From: Mycolicibacterium thermoresistibile
Lineage (GTDB): Bacteria > Actinomycetota > Actinomycetes > Mycobacteriales > Mycobacteriaceae
NCBI RefSeq assembly: GCF_900187065.1
Contig: NZ_LT906483.1
Span: forward strand, 1,674,001 to 1,738,000
DNA length: 64,000 nt
Direction of reading: 5' to 3'
Shown piece after piece: positions 9,194 to 18,291 of this stretch (position 1 is its first letter; each line of letters starts with the position of its first letter). The translations under genes were made by a program, and so were the position numbers. The notes under the pieces are model-generated. The model saw only the letters and a program-made list of their open reading frames with translations, did not search any database and was not told the origin of the DNA.

Positions 9194-9199
9194 TACTCT
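9194..9199 (+). promoter_or_regulatory. -10 element (TACTCT) giving a leaderless DsbA-like mRNA
   Basis: TACTCT (TANNNT) is followed by 6 bases and then GTG 9206. In mycobacteria that spacing places the 5' end of the mRNA on the start codon itself. No Shine-Dalgarno sequence is present. Confidence 0.65.
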
Positions 9200-9205
9200 G
9201 GGCGG

Positions 9206-10006
9206 GTGGCCACCAAGAAGAAGAACGCGCGCAAGCCCAACAAGAACGCGCGCTACGACCTGAAGGCCGCCGATCGCAGGCGCAACCTGTTCATCCAGAT
9301 CGGTCTGACGGCGGTCGTCGTGGTGTTCGCGGTCGCGTTGGTGCTCTACATCGTGATGACCAGCGACCGACCCGGTTCCGGCGACGGCCAGGCGGTGCGG
9401 GTGACGTCGGAGAACGTGATCACCGACGAGGAATCCGGCGAACCGAAGGTTGTGCTGTCGCTGTACGAGGACCCGTTGTGCCCCGGCTGCGCCGGATTCG
9501 AGCGCGTGTTCGGGCCCACCATCAGCCGCATCATCGACAGCGGCGCGGCGGTCGTCGACTACCACATGGTCGCCATCCTCGACAGCACCCAGAGCGACAA
9601 CTACTCGTCACGCGCCGGTGCGGCGGCCTACTGCGTGGCCGACGAGTCCGTCGACGCGTTCCGCCGGTTCCACTCGGCGTTGTTCGTCATGCAGCCGCGC
9701 GAGGTGGGTGGCGTGTACCCCGACAACCGGCAGCTGATCGAGACCGCCCGACAGGCCGGTGCGGTCGGCGAGGTACCCAACTGCATCAACAACGGCCGCT
9801 ACGTCGACATGGTCAAGGGCATGGCCGCCGCCGGCGGGATCCACTCCACGCCGACGGTCCGGATCAACGGTGAGGACTTCGATTTCACCAAGTCCACACC
9901 CGACGATCTGGTGGCGGCCGTCAAGGAGATCGTCGGCGACGTTCCCGGCCTGGAGGCCGCCCCGCCGGCGCAGCCGCAACTCGACGGGCCGGTCCCGGCG
10001 CCGTGA
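9206..10006 (+). CDS. Membrane-anchored DsbA-like thiol-disulfide oxidoreductase
   Basis: A 266-residue protein with a lysine-rich cytoplasmic start (MATKKKNARKPNKNARYDLK), one membrane segment (~32-54) and an extracytoplasmic thioredoxin-fold domain carrying the redox motif CPGC (Cys92-Cys95) in YEDPLCPGCAGFE. It introduces disulfides into exported proteins. A conserved cis-Pro context (GIHSTPTVRING) is visible near residue 215. The next gene, a VKOR homologue overlapping it by 4 bases, would re-oxidise it; the pair replaces DsbA/DsbB in mycobacteria (established for the M. tuberculosis homologues). GTG 9206 is supported by the leaderless promoter. Confidence 0.92.
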   Translation: MATKKKNARKPNKNARYDLKAADRRRNLFIQIGLTAVVVVFAVALVLYIVMTSDRPGSGDGQAVRVTSENVITDEESGEPKVVLSLYEDPLCPGCAGFERVFGPTISRIIDSGAAVVDYHMVAILDSTQSDNYSSRAGAAAYCVADESVDAFRRFHSALFVMQPREVGGVYPDNRQLIETARQAGAVGEVPNCINNGRYVDMVKGMAAAGGIHSTPTVRINGEDFDFTKSTPDDLVAAVKEIVGDVPGLEAAPPAQPQLDGPVPAP

Positions 10007-10638
10007 CCGTCGACACCCCCAGCGCGGCGCCGGCGGCGGACTCGCCGGTCGGTGCGCCGTCCGGCCTCCCGGTCGGCCGGCCCACCGCGCTGTGGGTGTT
10101 GATCGCGGGGGTGCTCGGGTTGGCCGCGGCGATCGCGCTGACGATCGAGAAGGTCGCCCTGCTGATCGACCCGGACTACGTGCCGACCTGCAGCCTCAAT
10201 CCGGTGCTGTCGTGCGGTTCGGTGATGGTCACCCCGCAGGCGTCGGTGTTCGGCTTTCCCAACTCGCTGATCGGGGTCGTCTCCTTCACGGTCGTGACGG
10301 TGACCGGTGTGCTGGCGCTGGCCGGTATCCGGTTGCCGCGCTGGTACTGGGGCGGGCTGGCGACCGGCACCCTGTTCGGCACGGTGTTCGTGCACTGGCT
10401 GATCTTCCAGAGCCTGTACCGCATCGAGGCGCTGTGCCCGTACTGCATGGTGGTGTGGGCGGTGACGATCCCGCTGCTGGTCGTCACGGCGTCGGTCGCG
10501 CTCCAGCCCGCCGGTCACACCAGTCCGGTCGCCCGCGCGCTGTACCAGTGGCGGTGGTCCCTGACCGCGCTGTGGTTCACCGCACTCTTTCTCCTGATCC
10601 TGGTGCAGTTCTGGAGCTACTGGTCCACCCTGGTGTAA
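10003..10638 (+). CDS. Vitamin K epoxide reductase (VKOR) family disulfide-generating protein
   Basis: A 211-residue polytopic membrane protein of the bacterial VKOR family, the functional counterpart of DsbB. It has an extracytoplasmic loop with Cys63 and Cys71 (CSLNPVLSCGSVM) and the quinone-proximal CPYC pair (Cys145, Cys148) at the start of a transmembrane helix. Four to five hydrophobic helices are evident (around 26-46, 80-105, 112-135, 148-168 and 185-208). It passes electrons from the DsbA-like partner to quinone. The start GTG overlaps the partner's TGA (GTGA), so translation is coupled. The N-terminal ~25 residues are Pro/Ala-rich and cytoplasmic. Confidence 0.95.
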   Translation: MTVDTPSAAPAADSPVGAPSGLPVGRPTALWVLIAGVLGLAAAIALTIEKVALLIDPDYVPTCSLNPVLSCGSVMVTPQASVFGFPNSLIGVVSFTVVTVTGVLALAGIRLPRWYWGGLATGTLFGTVFVHWLIFQSLYRIEALCPYCMVVWAVTIPLLVVTASVALQPAGHTSPVARALYQWRWSLTALWFTALFLLILVQFWSYWSTLV

Positions 10639-10675
10639 CACTTTCGACGACGACCTGTGGCGGTTGAGGTAACTC

Positions 10676-13600
10676 GTGATTTCCAAGGTGCTGGTCGCCA
10701 ATCGTGGCGAGATTGCGATCCGGGCTTTCCGCGCGGCCTACGAGTTGGGTATCGCCACGGTCGCGGTGTACCCGTATGAGGATCGGAACTCGCTGCACCG
10801 GCTGAAGGCCGACGAGTCCTATCAGATCGGTGAGATCGGCCATCCGGTCCGGGCGTATCTGTCGGTGGACGAGATCATCCGGGTGGCCCGGCATGCCGGG
10901 GCGGACGCGGTGTATCCGGGATACGGGTTTCTGTCGGAGAATCCGCGCCTGGCGGCGGCGTGCGAGCAGGCCGGTATCACGTTCATCGGCCCGAGCGCGG
11001 AGATCCTGGCACTGACCGGTAACAAGTCGCGGGCGGTGGCGGCGGCCCGGGCGGCCGGCATCCCGGTGCTGGCGTCGTCGGCGCCGTCGTCGTCGCCCGA
11101 GGAGTTGATGGCCGCCGCCGACGAGATCGGCTTCCCGTTGTTCGTCAAGGCGGTGTCCGGCGGCGGGGGCCGCGGTATGCGCCGGGTGGCGGACCGGGCC
11201 GGGCTGGCCGAGGCGATCGAGGCGGCCGGCCGGGAGGCCGAGTCGGCTTTCGGCGATCCGTCGTTGTATCTGGAGCAGGCGGTGGTCAATCCCCGCCACA
11301 TCGAGGTGCAGATCCTGGCCGACACCGCCGGCAACGTCATGCATCTGTACGAGCGGGACTGCAGTGTGCAGCGGCGCCATCAGAAGGTGATCGAGCTGGC
11401 GCCCGCCCCGAACCTGCCCGACGAGTTGCGGGAACGGATCTGCGCGGACGCGGTGGCCTTCGCCCGCGAGGTCGGCTATGCGTATGCGGGCACGGTGGAG
11501 TTCCTCGTCGATGAACAGGGCCGCCATGTGTTCATCGAGATGAACCCGCGGATTCAGGTGGAACACACGGTGACCGAGGAGATCACCGATGTGGATCTGG
11601 TGGGTGCGCAGCTGCGGATCGCCGACGGGCAGACCCTGGCCGATCTGGGGTTGAGCCAGGAAACGCTGCGGACGCGGGGGACGGCGTTGCAGTGCCGCAT
11701 CACCACCGAGGACCCGGCGAACGGGTTCCGCCCGGATGTCGGCCGGGTGACCGGGTACCGGTCCCCAGGGGGTGCGGGCATCCGCCTGGACGGCGGCACC
11801 CATGTGGGCGCCGAGATCAGCCCGCACTTCGATTCGATGCTGGTGAAGTTGACCTGCCGGGGCCGGGATTTCGCCACCGCGGTGGCCCGGGCACGGCGCG
11901 CGCTGGCCGAGTTCCGGGTGCGCGGGGTGTCGACGAACATCCCGTTTTTGCAGGCGGTCATCGCCGATCCGGATTTCCGGGCCGGCCGGATCAACACCTC
12001 GTTCATCGACGAGCGGCCGCATCTGCTGACCGCGCGGATCCCCGCCGACCGCGGCACCAAGATCCTGAACTATCTGGCCGACGTGACGGTCAACAAACCG
12101 CACGGGGAGCGGCCGTCGGCGGTGTACGCGCAGGACAAGTTGCCGTCGGTCGACCTGCAGGCGCCCCCGCCGGCCGGCAGCAAACAGCGCCTCGAGGAAC
12201 TGGGTCCGGACGGGTTCGCCGCGTGGCTGCGCGACGAGCCCGCCGTCGGCGTCACCGACACCACGTTCCGCGATGCCCACCAGTCCTTGCTGGCCACCCG
12301 GGTGCGCACCAACGGGCTGGTGATGGTCGCACCCTATGTGGCCCGGATGATGCCGCAGCTGCTGTCGATCGAATGCTGGGGTGGGGCGACTTACGATGTG
12401 GCGCTTCGGTTCCTGAAAGAAGACCCGTGGGACCGGCTGGCCGCGATCCGCGAGGCGGTGCCGAACATCTGCCTGCAGATGTTGCTGCGGGGCCGTAACA
12501 CCGTGGGCTACACCCCGTATCCGGACACGGTGACCAAGGCGTTCGTCGCCGAGGCCACCGCGGTCGGTATCGACATCTACCGGATCTTCGACGCCCTGAA
12601 CAACGTCGACTCGATGCGTCCGGCCATCGATGCGGTGCGCGAAACCGGCACCGCGGTGGCCGAAGTGGCGATGTGTTACACCGGCGACCTGTCCGACCCC
12701 GGTGAGCGGCTCTACACCTTGGACTACTACCTGCGGCTGGCCGAACAGATCGTCGCGGCCGGCGCGCATGTGCTGGCGATCAAGGATATGGCCGGCCTGT
12801 TGCGGCCGCCGGCGGCCGCCACCCTGGTGGGCGCGCTGCGCAGCCGATTCGATCTGCCGGTGCACGTGCACACCCATGACACCCCCGGTGGGCAGTTGGC
12901 CACCTATCTGGCGGCCTGGCAGGCCGGGGCGTCGGCGGTCGACGGTGCCGCCGCCCCGTTGGCCGGCACCACCAGCCAGCCGGCATTGAGCGCGATCGTG
13001 GCCGCCACCGCGCACACCGAGCACGACACCGGTCTGGACCTGTCCGCGGTGTGCGATCTGGAGCCCTACTGGGAGGCGCTGCGAAAGATGTACGCGCCGT
13101 TCGAATCCGGGCTTCCCGCGCCCACCGGCCGGGTGTACACCCACGAGATTCCGGGCGGGCAGTTGAGCAATCTGCGCCAGCAGGCCATCGCGCTCGGGCT
13201 GGGCGACCGGTTCGAGGACATCGAGGCCGCCTACGCCGGTGCCGACCGGGTACTCGGCCGGCTGGTCAAGGTCACCCCGTCGAGCAAGGTGGTCGGCGAT
13301 CTGGCGCTGGCGCTGGTCGGCGCCGGTGTGAGTGCCGAGGAGTTCGCCGCAGATCCGTCACGGGTGGACATTCCCGACTCGGTGATCGGCTTTCTGCGCG
13401 GCGAGCTGGGGGATCCGCCCGGTGGCTGGCCGGAACCGTTGCGCAGCACCGCCCTTGCCGGGCGCCGACCCGCCAGACCCACCGTGGAGCTGTCCGCGGA
13501 GGATCAGGCGGTGCTGGCCCAGCCCGGCCCGAAACGGCAAGCCGCGCTGAACCGGCTGCTGTTCCCGGGCCCCACCGCGGAATTCGAGGCGCACCGCGAG

Positions 13601-14059
13601 ACCTACGGCGACACCACCTCGCTGAGCGCCAACCAGTTCTTCTACGGGCTGCGGCACGGCGAGGAGCACCGGGTCAGGCTGGAGCGGGGTGTCGAGCTGA
13701 TCATCGGGCTGGAAGCCATCTCCGATCCCGACGAGCGCGGCATGCGCACGGTGATGTGCATCATCAACGGTCAACTGCGGCCGGTTCAGGTGCGCGACAA
13801 GAGCATCGCCAGTCAGATACCGGCCGCCGAGAAGGCCGACCGCGCCAACCCGGACCACATCGCCGCACCGTTCGCCGGTGTGGTCACCCTCAACATCAGC
13901 ACCGGCGACCGCGTCGAAGCCGGCCAGACCATCGCGACCATCGAGGCCATGAAGATGGAGGCGGCGATCACCGCACCCAAGGCCGGCACCATCAGCCGCA
14001 TCGCGGTCTCCGAAACCGCCCAGGTCGAGGGCGGTGACCTGCTGGCGGTGCTCAACTGA
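10676..14059 (+). CDS. pyc: Pyruvate carboxylase (biotin-dependent)
   Basis: An 1127-residue single-chain pyruvate carboxylase, which makes oxaloacetate from pyruvate, bicarbonate and ATP. Domain order: biotin carboxylase (~1-455, with ATP-grasp [13 protein letters not shown] and [15 protein letters not shown]), carboxyltransferase of the HMGL-like type (~520-800, [21 protein letters not shown], metal-binding [10 protein letters not shown]), allosteric/tetramerisation region, and C-terminal biotinyl domain with the modified Lys1093 in EAMKMEA. GTG 10676 follows a GAGGT ribosome-binding site at 10666-10670. The stop overlaps the CTG proposed as the rsmD start. No frameshift or missing motif is seen. 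Confidence 0.97.
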   Translation: MISKVLVANRGEIAIRAFRAAYELGIATVAVYPYEDRNSLHRLKADESYQIGEIGHPVRAYLSVDEIIRVARHAGADAVYPGYGFLSENPRLAAACEQAGITFIGPSAEILALTGNKSRAVAAARAAGIPVLASSAPSSSPEELMAAADEIGFPLFVKAVSGGGGRGMRRVADRAGLAEAIEAAGREAESAFGDPSLYLEQAVVNPRHIEVQILADTAGNVMHLYERDCSVQRRHQKVIELAPAPNLPDELRERICADAVAFAREVGYAYAGTVEFLVDEQGRHVFIEMNPRIQVEHTVTEEITDVDLVGAQLRIADGQTLADLGLSQETLRTRGTALQCRITTEDPANGFRPDVGRVTGYRSPGGAGIRLDGGTHVGAEISPHFDSMLVKLTCRGRDFATAVARARRALAEFRVRGVSTNIPFLQAVIADPDFRAGRINTSFIDERPHLLTARIPADRGTKILNYLADVTVNKPHGERPSAVYAQDKLPSVDLQAPPPAGSKQRLEELGPDGFAAWLRDEPAVGVTDTTFRDAHQSLLATRVRTNGLVMVAPYVARMMPQLLSIECWGGATYDVALRFLKEDPWDRLAAIREAVPNICLQMLLRGRNTVGYTPYPDTVTKAFVAEATAVGIDIYRIFDALNNVDSMRPAIDAVRETGTAVAEVAMCYTGDLSDPGERLYTLDYYLRLAEQIVAAGAHVLAIKDMAGLLRPPAAATLVGALRSRFDLPVHVHTHDTPGGQLATYLAAWQAGASAVDGAAAPLAGTTSQPALSAIVAATAHTEHDTGLDLSAVCDLEPYWEALRKMYAPFESGLPAPTGRVYTHEIPGGQLSNLRQQAIALGLGDRFEDIEAAYAGADRVLGRLVKVTPSSKVVGDLALALVGAGVSAEEFAADPSRVDIPDSVIGFLRGELGDPPGGWPEPLRSTALAGRRPARPTVELSAEDQAVLAQPGPKRQAALNRLLFPGPTAEFEAHRETYGDTTSLSANQFFYGLRHGEEHRVRLERGVELIIGLEAISDPDERGMRTVMCIINGQLRPVQVRDKSIASQIPAAEKADRANPDHIAAPFAGVVTLNISTGDRVEAGQTIATIEAMKMEAAITAPKAGTISRIAVSETAQVEGGDLLAVLN

Positions 14060-14625
14060 CCCGCATCATCGCCGGGGCGTTCCGTGGCCGCCGGATCACG
14101 GCGCCGCGCAGCGGTTCCCGGCCCACCACCGACCGGGTGCGGGAGGCGTTGTTCAACCTGCTGACCGCCCGGATGGAATTGGCCGGGGCCACCGTGCTCG
14201 ACCTGTACGCGGGATCGGGGGCGCTCGGGCTGGAGGCGATGTCCCGCGGGGCGGCGTCGGTGGTGTTCGTGGAATCCGACCACCGGGCCGCCGCCATCAT
14301 CGCCAAGAACATCGCGACACTGGGTGTGCGGGACGCCGAGGTGCGGCGCACCTCGGTCGCGTCGGTCCTCACCGCCGGCGCCGACGGGCCGGTCGATCTG
14401 GTGTTGGCCGATCCGCCGTACCGGGTGACCAACGACGAGATGCACGCGCTGCTGGCCACCCTGGTGGACCGGGGCTGGACCGCCCCGGGCACGGTGGTGG
14501 CGGTCGAACGCGGAACCGGCCACGACCCGCTGCGCTGGCCCGCGGGCTGGACGGTCTGGCCGCCCCGGCGTTACGGCGACACCCGGCTGGAGCTGGCCCG
14601 GGCCGAGCCGGACCGGCCGCGCTGA
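14056..14625 (+). CDS. rsmD: 16S rRNA (guanine966-N2)-methyltransferase, CTG start proposed
   Basis: RsmD methylates G966 of 16S rRNA. SAM-binding motif I ([19 protein letters not shown]) and the catalytic DPPY motif ([10 protein letters not shown]) are both present. The family's N-terminus TRIIAG.F.GRRI....[16 protein letters not shown] is encoded from 14059 onward, yet the frame is closed by a TGA at 14035-14037 and contains no ATG, GTG or TTG before GTG 14137. A start at 14137 would delete the conserved first ~27 residues. The only codon that preserves them is CTG 14056, overlapping the pyc stop as CTGA, so a rare CTG start with translational coupling is proposed (189 residues). A sequencing error at this spot is the alternative. 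Confidence 0.88.
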   Translation: MTRIIAGAFRGRRITAPRSGSRPTTDRVREALFNLLTARMELAGATVLDLYAGSGALGLEAMSRGAASVVFVESDHRAAAIIAKNIATLGVRDAEVRRTSVASVLTAGADGPVDLVLADPPYRVTNDEMHALLATLVDRGWTAPGTVVAVERGTGHDPLRWPAGWTVWPPRRYGDTRLELARAEPDRPR

Positions 14626-14635
14626 CGGCTGCTGA

Positions 14636-14641
14636 TAGCGT
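14636..14641 (+). promoter_or_regulatory. -10 element (TAGCGT) before coaD
   Basis: TAGCGT fits TANNNT and ends 8 bases before ATG 14650, implying a very short or absent 5' leader for coaD in addition to any read-through from pyc-rsmD. Confidence 0.5.
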
Positions 14642-14649
14642 CGTGAGCC

Positions 14650-15132
14650 ATGAGTGGCGCGGTGTGTCCGGGCTCCTTCGACCCGGTGACCCTTGGTCAT
14701 GTCGACGTCTTCGAGCGGGCGGCCGCACAGTTCGACGAGGTGATCGTCGCGGTGCTGGTCAACCCGAACAAGCAGGGCATGTTCAGCCTCGAGGAACGCA
14801 TCGAGATGATCGAGGAGTCCACCACCCATCTGCCGAACCTGCGGGTGGAGTCCGGCTCCGGGCTGGTGGTCGACTTCGTCAAATCGCGTGGGATGACCGC
14901 GATCGTCAAAGGGCTGCGCACCGGCACCGACTTCGAATACGAACTGCAGATGGCGCAGATGAACAAACACATCGCGGGGGTCGACACCTTCTTCGTCGCC
15001 ACCACACCGCGGTACTCGTTCGTGTCGTCCTCGCTGGCCAAGGAAGTCGCCATGCTCGGCGGGGATGTGTCCGAGCTGTTGCCCGGACCGGTCAACGCCC
15101 GGCTGCGGAAGAAGCTCGCCGAACGCGGGTAG
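14650..15132 (+). CDS. coaD: Phosphopantetheine adenylyltransferase
   Basis: CoaD (160 residues) transfers AMP from ATP to 4'-phosphopantetheine, the penultimate step of coenzyme A synthesis. The nucleotidyltransferase signature [17 protein letters not shown] (TxGH) is at the N-terminus, the [19 protein letters not shown] phosphopantetheine-binding segment is in the middle, and [12 protein letters not shown] supplies the ISSS-type ATP-binding loop. Length is standard for the hexameric bacterial enzyme. In M. tuberculosis the neighbouring gene on this side is followed by the large phthiocerol dimycocerosate region; here the next gene is directly sepIVA. Confidence 0.97.
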   Translation: MSGAVCPGSFDPVTLGHVDVFERAAAQFDEVIVAVLVNPNKQGMFSLEERIEMIEESTTHLPNLRVESGSGLVVDFVKSRGMTAIVKGLRTGTDFEYELQMAQMNKHIAGVDTFFVATTPRYSFVSSSLAKEVAMLGGDVSELLPGPVNARLRKKLAERG

Positions 15133-15314
15133 GGCCGCGACCGACGAGAGCGAGGAGCACACCCGACCGGGGATAATGCAACCGAAGAGGTCGAAAGACA
15201 GTTGCCCGGCGGAGGCGGACAAAGCGGTCGGCGACACACCGACGCCGAAACCGAGTCACACGCGTAACACCAGGCACACTGGTACCTAACGACTAGGCCT
15301 TGGAGGATGCTGCG

Positions 15315-16052
15315 GTGTACCGAGTATTTGAGGCGCTCGACGAGCTGGGCGCGATCGTTGAAGAAGCTCGCGGCGTACCGATGACCGCCGGTTGCGTGGT
15401 ACCCCGCGGGGATGTGCTCGAACTGATCGACGACATCAAGGACGCCATTCCCGGTGAGCTCGATGACGCCCAGGATGTGCTGGACGCCCGGGACACTTTG
15501 CTGCGGGAGGCCAAGGAGCACTCCGAGTCGATGGTGTCGACCGCCACCGCCGAGGCCGAGTCACTGGTCAGCCACGCCCGCGCCGAGGCGGACCGGTTGT
15601 TGGCCGAAGCCAAGGCCCAGGCCGACCGGATGGTCGCCGAGGCACGTCAGCACAGCGAGCGGATGGTCACCGAGGCCCGGGAGGAGGCGAGCCGCATCGT
15701 CGCCACCGCCAAGCGTGAGTATGAGGCCACCACCGGCCGGGCCAAGTCCGAGGCCGACCGGCTCATCGAGAGCGGCAACCTGGCCTACGAGAAGGCGGTG
15801 CAGGAGGGCATCAAGGAACAGCAGCGGCTGGTGTCGCAGACCGAGATCGTGCAGACCGCGAACGCGGAGGCCAGCCGCCTGATCGACTCGGCCCACGCCG
15901 AGGCCGATCGGCTGCGCGGCGAGTGCGACATCTACGTCGACAGCAAACTCGCCGAGTTCGAGGAGTTCCTCAACGGGACGCTGCGTTCGGTGAACCGGGG
16001 ACGCCATCAGTTGCGCACCGCCGCGGGTACGCACGACTACGTGACCCGCTGA
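15315..16052 (+). CDS. sepIVA: DivIVA-like septation protein SepIVA
   Basis: A 245-residue, almost entirely coiled-coil protein. The N-terminal ~45 residues (VYRVFEALDELGAIVEEARGVPM...VVPRGDVLELIDDIKDAIP) form the DivIVA-type domain, and residues ~50-225 show heptad-like Ala/Glu/Arg repeats (AEADRLLAEAKAQADRMVAEAR...). SepIVA is a mycobacterial divisome and cell-elongation regulator; length and start match the M. tuberculosis homologue as I recall it. GTG 15315 has a GGAGGA ribosome-binding site 7 bases upstream. An in-frame start at 15300 would lie inside that site and is rejected. The 182-base gap after coaD probably holds its promoter. Confidence 0.9.
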   Translation: MYRVFEALDELGAIVEEARGVPMTAGCVVPRGDVLELIDDIKDAIPGELDDAQDVLDARDTLLREAKEHSESMVSTATAEAESLVSHARAEADRLLAEAKAQADRMVAEARQHSERMVTEAREEASRIVATAKREYEATTGRAKSEADRLIESGNLAYEKAVQEGIKEQQRLVSQTEIVQTANAEASRLIDSAHAEADRLRGECDIYVDSKLAEFEEFLNGTLRSVNRGRHQLRTAAGTHDYVTR

Positions 16053-16106
16053 GCCGGCGCGTCCCGGCCCGTGCCCGCTCGAACGTCGACGGGTCCGGCA
16101 ACCGCC

Positions 16107-16112
16107 TAGGAT
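16107..16112 (+). promoter_or_regulatory. -10 element (TAGGAT) giving a leaderless DUF177 mRNA
   Basis: TAGGAT (TANNNT) is followed by 7 bases and ATG 16120, the spacing of a leaderless mycobacterial promoter. It would drive DUF177-rnc-mutM. Confidence 0.6.
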
Positions 16113-16119
16113 TGAGGGC

Positions 16120-16743
16120 ATGGCGACGCATGCGAGCGCAGCGGCGCACCGAGCAGACCGGTCGCCGCTGGTGATCAACATTTCCCGGCTGGGGCGGCAA
16201 CCCGGTTCGATGCTGACCTTCGACGAGACCGTGGCCAGCCCCTCGCGGCTGGGTGTGGCGCTGGTCGGCGTCGAGCAGGGCGCGCCGCTGGAGTTTCACC
16301 TCCGCATCGAGGCGGTGTCGGAGGGGGTGCTGGTCAGCGGCACGATGTCGGCCCCGACGACGGGGGAGTGCGCCCGCTGCCTGGACCCGGTGCACGGCCG
16401 GGTGGACATCGAGTTGACCGAACTGTTCGCCTACCCGGACAGCATCACCGCCGAGACCACCGACGCCGACGATCTGGGCCGGGTCGACACCACCGGCGAC
16501 GTCGACACCGTCGACCTCGAGCAACCGATCATCGACGCGGTGGGACTGGTGTTGCCGTTCTCCCCGCTGTGCGGACCGGACTGCCTCGGCCTGTGCCCGC
16601 AGTGCGGGATCCGGCTGGCCACCGCCGAGCCCGGGCACCGCCACGAGGTGATCGACCCGCGCTGGGCCAAACTGGCTGCGATGTTCCCCGACCGGGAGGC
16701 GGTCTCCGACCGCGATGGCGACGGCCCCGGAGAGTCGGGGTGA
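16120..16743 (+). CDS. DUF177 (YceD-like) protein, metal-binding
   Basis: A 207-residue DUF177 family protein. In many bacteria YceD precedes rpmF and is linked to 23S rRNA maturation (established for the plant and E. coli homologues); here rnc follows instead, which fits a role in rRNA processing, but this is inference. Cysteines cluster as CARC near residue 88-91 and CGPDCLGLCPQCG near 149-161, a likely zinc site. The stop overlaps the rnc GTG (GTGA). The first ~15 residues (MATHASAAAHRADRS) are poorly conserved, but the promoter spacing supports ATG 16120. Confidence 0.88.
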   Translation: MATHASAAAHRADRSPLVINISRLGRQPGSMLTFDETVASPSRLGVALVGVEQGAPLEFHLRIEAVSEGVLVSGTMSAPTTGECARCLDPVHGRVDIELTELFAYPDSITAETTDADDLGRVDTTGDVDTVDLEQPIIDAVGLVLPFSPLCGPDCLGLCPQCGIRLATAEPGHRHEVIDPRWAKLAAMFPDREAVSDRDGDGPGESG

Positions 16744-17432
16744 GCGCCGACCGCTCCGCACTGCTCGAGGCGCTGGGAGTCGACCTGCCCGACGAACTGC
16801 TGACCATCGCGCTGACGCATCGCAGTTACTCCTATGAACACGGCGGGCTGCCGACCAACGAGCGGCTGGAATTCCTCGGCGACGCGGTCCTCGGGCTGAC
16901 CATCACCGAGGAGCTCTACCACCGCCATCCCGACCGCTCCGAAGGAGACCTGGCCAAGCTGCGCGCCAGCATCGTCAACACCCAGGCGCTTGCCGACGTC
17001 GGCCGCCGGCTCAGCGAATCCGGTCTGGGTGCCTACATTCTGCTCGGCAAGGGGGAGGAGAGTTCCGGCGGCGCGGACAAGTCCAGCATCCTCGCCGACG
17101 GGGTGGAGTCGTTGCTCGGCGCCATCTACATCCACCACGGACTGGAGACCTCCCGGGCGGTGATCCTGCGGTTGTTCGGCGAATTGCTCGATACCGCACC
17201 GACTCTGGGCGCCGGCCTGGATTGGAAGTCGAGCCTGCAGGAGCTGACCGCGGCGCGCGGGATGGGCGCGCCGTCGTACGTGGTCACCTCGACCGGACCG
17301 GATCACGACAAGGAGTTCACCGCGACCGTCGTCATCGCCGAGCAGGAATACGGCACCGGCACCGGACGCACCAAGAAGGAAGCCGAACTCAAGGCCGCGG
17401 CGGCGGCGTGGCACGCCCTCGACGGTGCCTGA
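16740..17432 (+). CDS. rnc: Ribonuclease III
   Basis: RNase III (230 residues) cleaves double-stranded RNA, including the rRNA precursor. The catalytic signature [14 protein letters not shown] is at residues ~37-50, and the second acidic cluster is in [17 protein letters not shown]-terminal dsRNA-binding domain (~155-228, [14 protein letters not shown]...[23 protein letters not shown]) completes it. GTG 16740 is embedded in the stop of the DUF177 gene. The last 8 bases overlap mutM, so the three genes form a tight operon. A longer frame reaching back to 16368 is a shadow inside the DUF177 gene. Confidence 0.97.
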   Translation: MSADRSALLEALGVDLPDELLTIALTHRSYSYEHGGLPTNERLEFLGDAVLGLTITEELYHRHPDRSEGDLAKLRASIVNTQALADVGRRLSESGLGAYILLGKGEESSGGADKSSILADGVESLLGAIYIHHGLETSRAVILRLFGELLDTAPTLGAGLDWKSSLQELTAARGMGAPSYVVTSTGPDHDKEFTATVVIAEQEYGTGTGRTKKEAELKAAAAAWHALDGA

Positions 17433-18285
17433 ACTCCCCGAGGTCGAGGTCGTCCGGCGCGGACTGCACGAGCACGTCACCGGGCGGGCCGTCGCGGCGG
17501 TGCGGGTGCACCATCCGCGGGCGGTCCGCCGGCATGAGGCCGGGCCGGCCGATCTGACCGCGCGGCTGGTCGACGCCCGGATCACCGGTACCGGACGGCG
17601 CGGCAAGTACCTGTGGCTGACCCTCGACGACGGCGCCGAGGCGCTCGTCGTGCACCTGGGGATGAGCGGGCAGATGCTGCTCGGGCCGGTGCCCAATGAG
17701 AACCACCTCCGCATCGCCGCGCTCCTCGACGACGGCACCACACTCAGCTTCGTCGACCAGCGCACCTTCGGCGGCTGGATGATCGCCGACATGGTCACCG
17801 TCGAGGGCAGCGAGGTGCCGGCGCCGGTCGTCCATCTGGCCCGTGACCCGCTCGATCCGCTCTTTGACCGGGACGCGGTGGTGACCGTGCTGCGCGGTAA
17901 GCACTCGGAGATCAAACGCCAACTGCTCGATCAGACCGTGGTATCCGGGATCGGCAACATCTACGCCGACGAGGCGCTGTGGCGGGCCCGGATCAACGGT
18001 GCCCGAACGGCATCCGCGCTGACCCGTCGCCGGCTCGGCGAACTGCTCGACGCCGCGGCCGACGTGATGCGGGAGGCGTTGCGCCAGGGCGGAACATCGT
18101 TCGACTCGCTGTATGTCAACGTCAACGGCGAGTCGGGGTACTTCGAACGTTCGCTGGACGCCTACGGCCGCGCGGGCGAGCCCTGCCGGCGGTGCGGCGC
18201 GGTCCTGCGGCGGGAGAAATTCATGAACCGGTCGTCGTTCTACTGCCCGAAGTGCCAGCCCCGGCCCCGGATTCGTCGTTGCTGA
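17425..18285 (+). CDS. mutM: Formamidopyrimidine-DNA glycosylase (MutM/Fpg)
   Basis: MutM (286 residues) excises 8-oxoguanine and formamidopyrimidines and nicks the abasic site. It starts with the catalytic PELPEVE (Pro2 nucleophile, Glu3 acid). Lys in RRGKYLWL (residue ~57), the helix-two-turn-helix segment [18 protein letters not shown], and a C-terminal zinc finger (CRRCG...FYCPKCQ) are all intact, so the enzyme should be active. The GTG start lies inside the 3' end of rnc with an 8-base overlap. This gene is convergent with the Pro/Gly-rich membrane protein; only 6 bases separate the two stops. Confidence 0.97.
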   Translation: MPELPEVEVVRRGLHEHVTGRAVAAVRVHHPRAVRRHEAGPADLTARLVDARITGTGRRGKYLWLTLDDGAEALVVHLGMSGQMLLGPVPNENHLRIAALLDDGTTLSFVDQRTFGGWMIADMVTVEGSEVPAPVVHLARDPLDPLFDRDAVVTVLRGKHSEIKRQLLDQTVVSGIGNIYADEALWRARINGARTASALTRRRLGELLDAAADVMREALRQGGTSFDSLYVNVNGESGYFERSLDAYGRAGEPCRRCGAVLRREKFMNRSSFYCPKCQPRPRIRRC

Positions 18286-18291
18286 GCCGAA

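Noticed and set aside
10577..13144. 855-codon open frame antisense to pyc
   Set aside because: Long antisense frames are expected in G+C-rich coding DNA. The translation is rich in His/Gly/Gln/Arg and shows no family motif, while the sense strand encodes a complete pyruvate carboxylase. The same applies to the long minus-strand frames opposite the DAK2 gene (2223-3941), recG (4814-6088), lipN (8032-9243), smc (21390-22889) and glnD (50490-52826).
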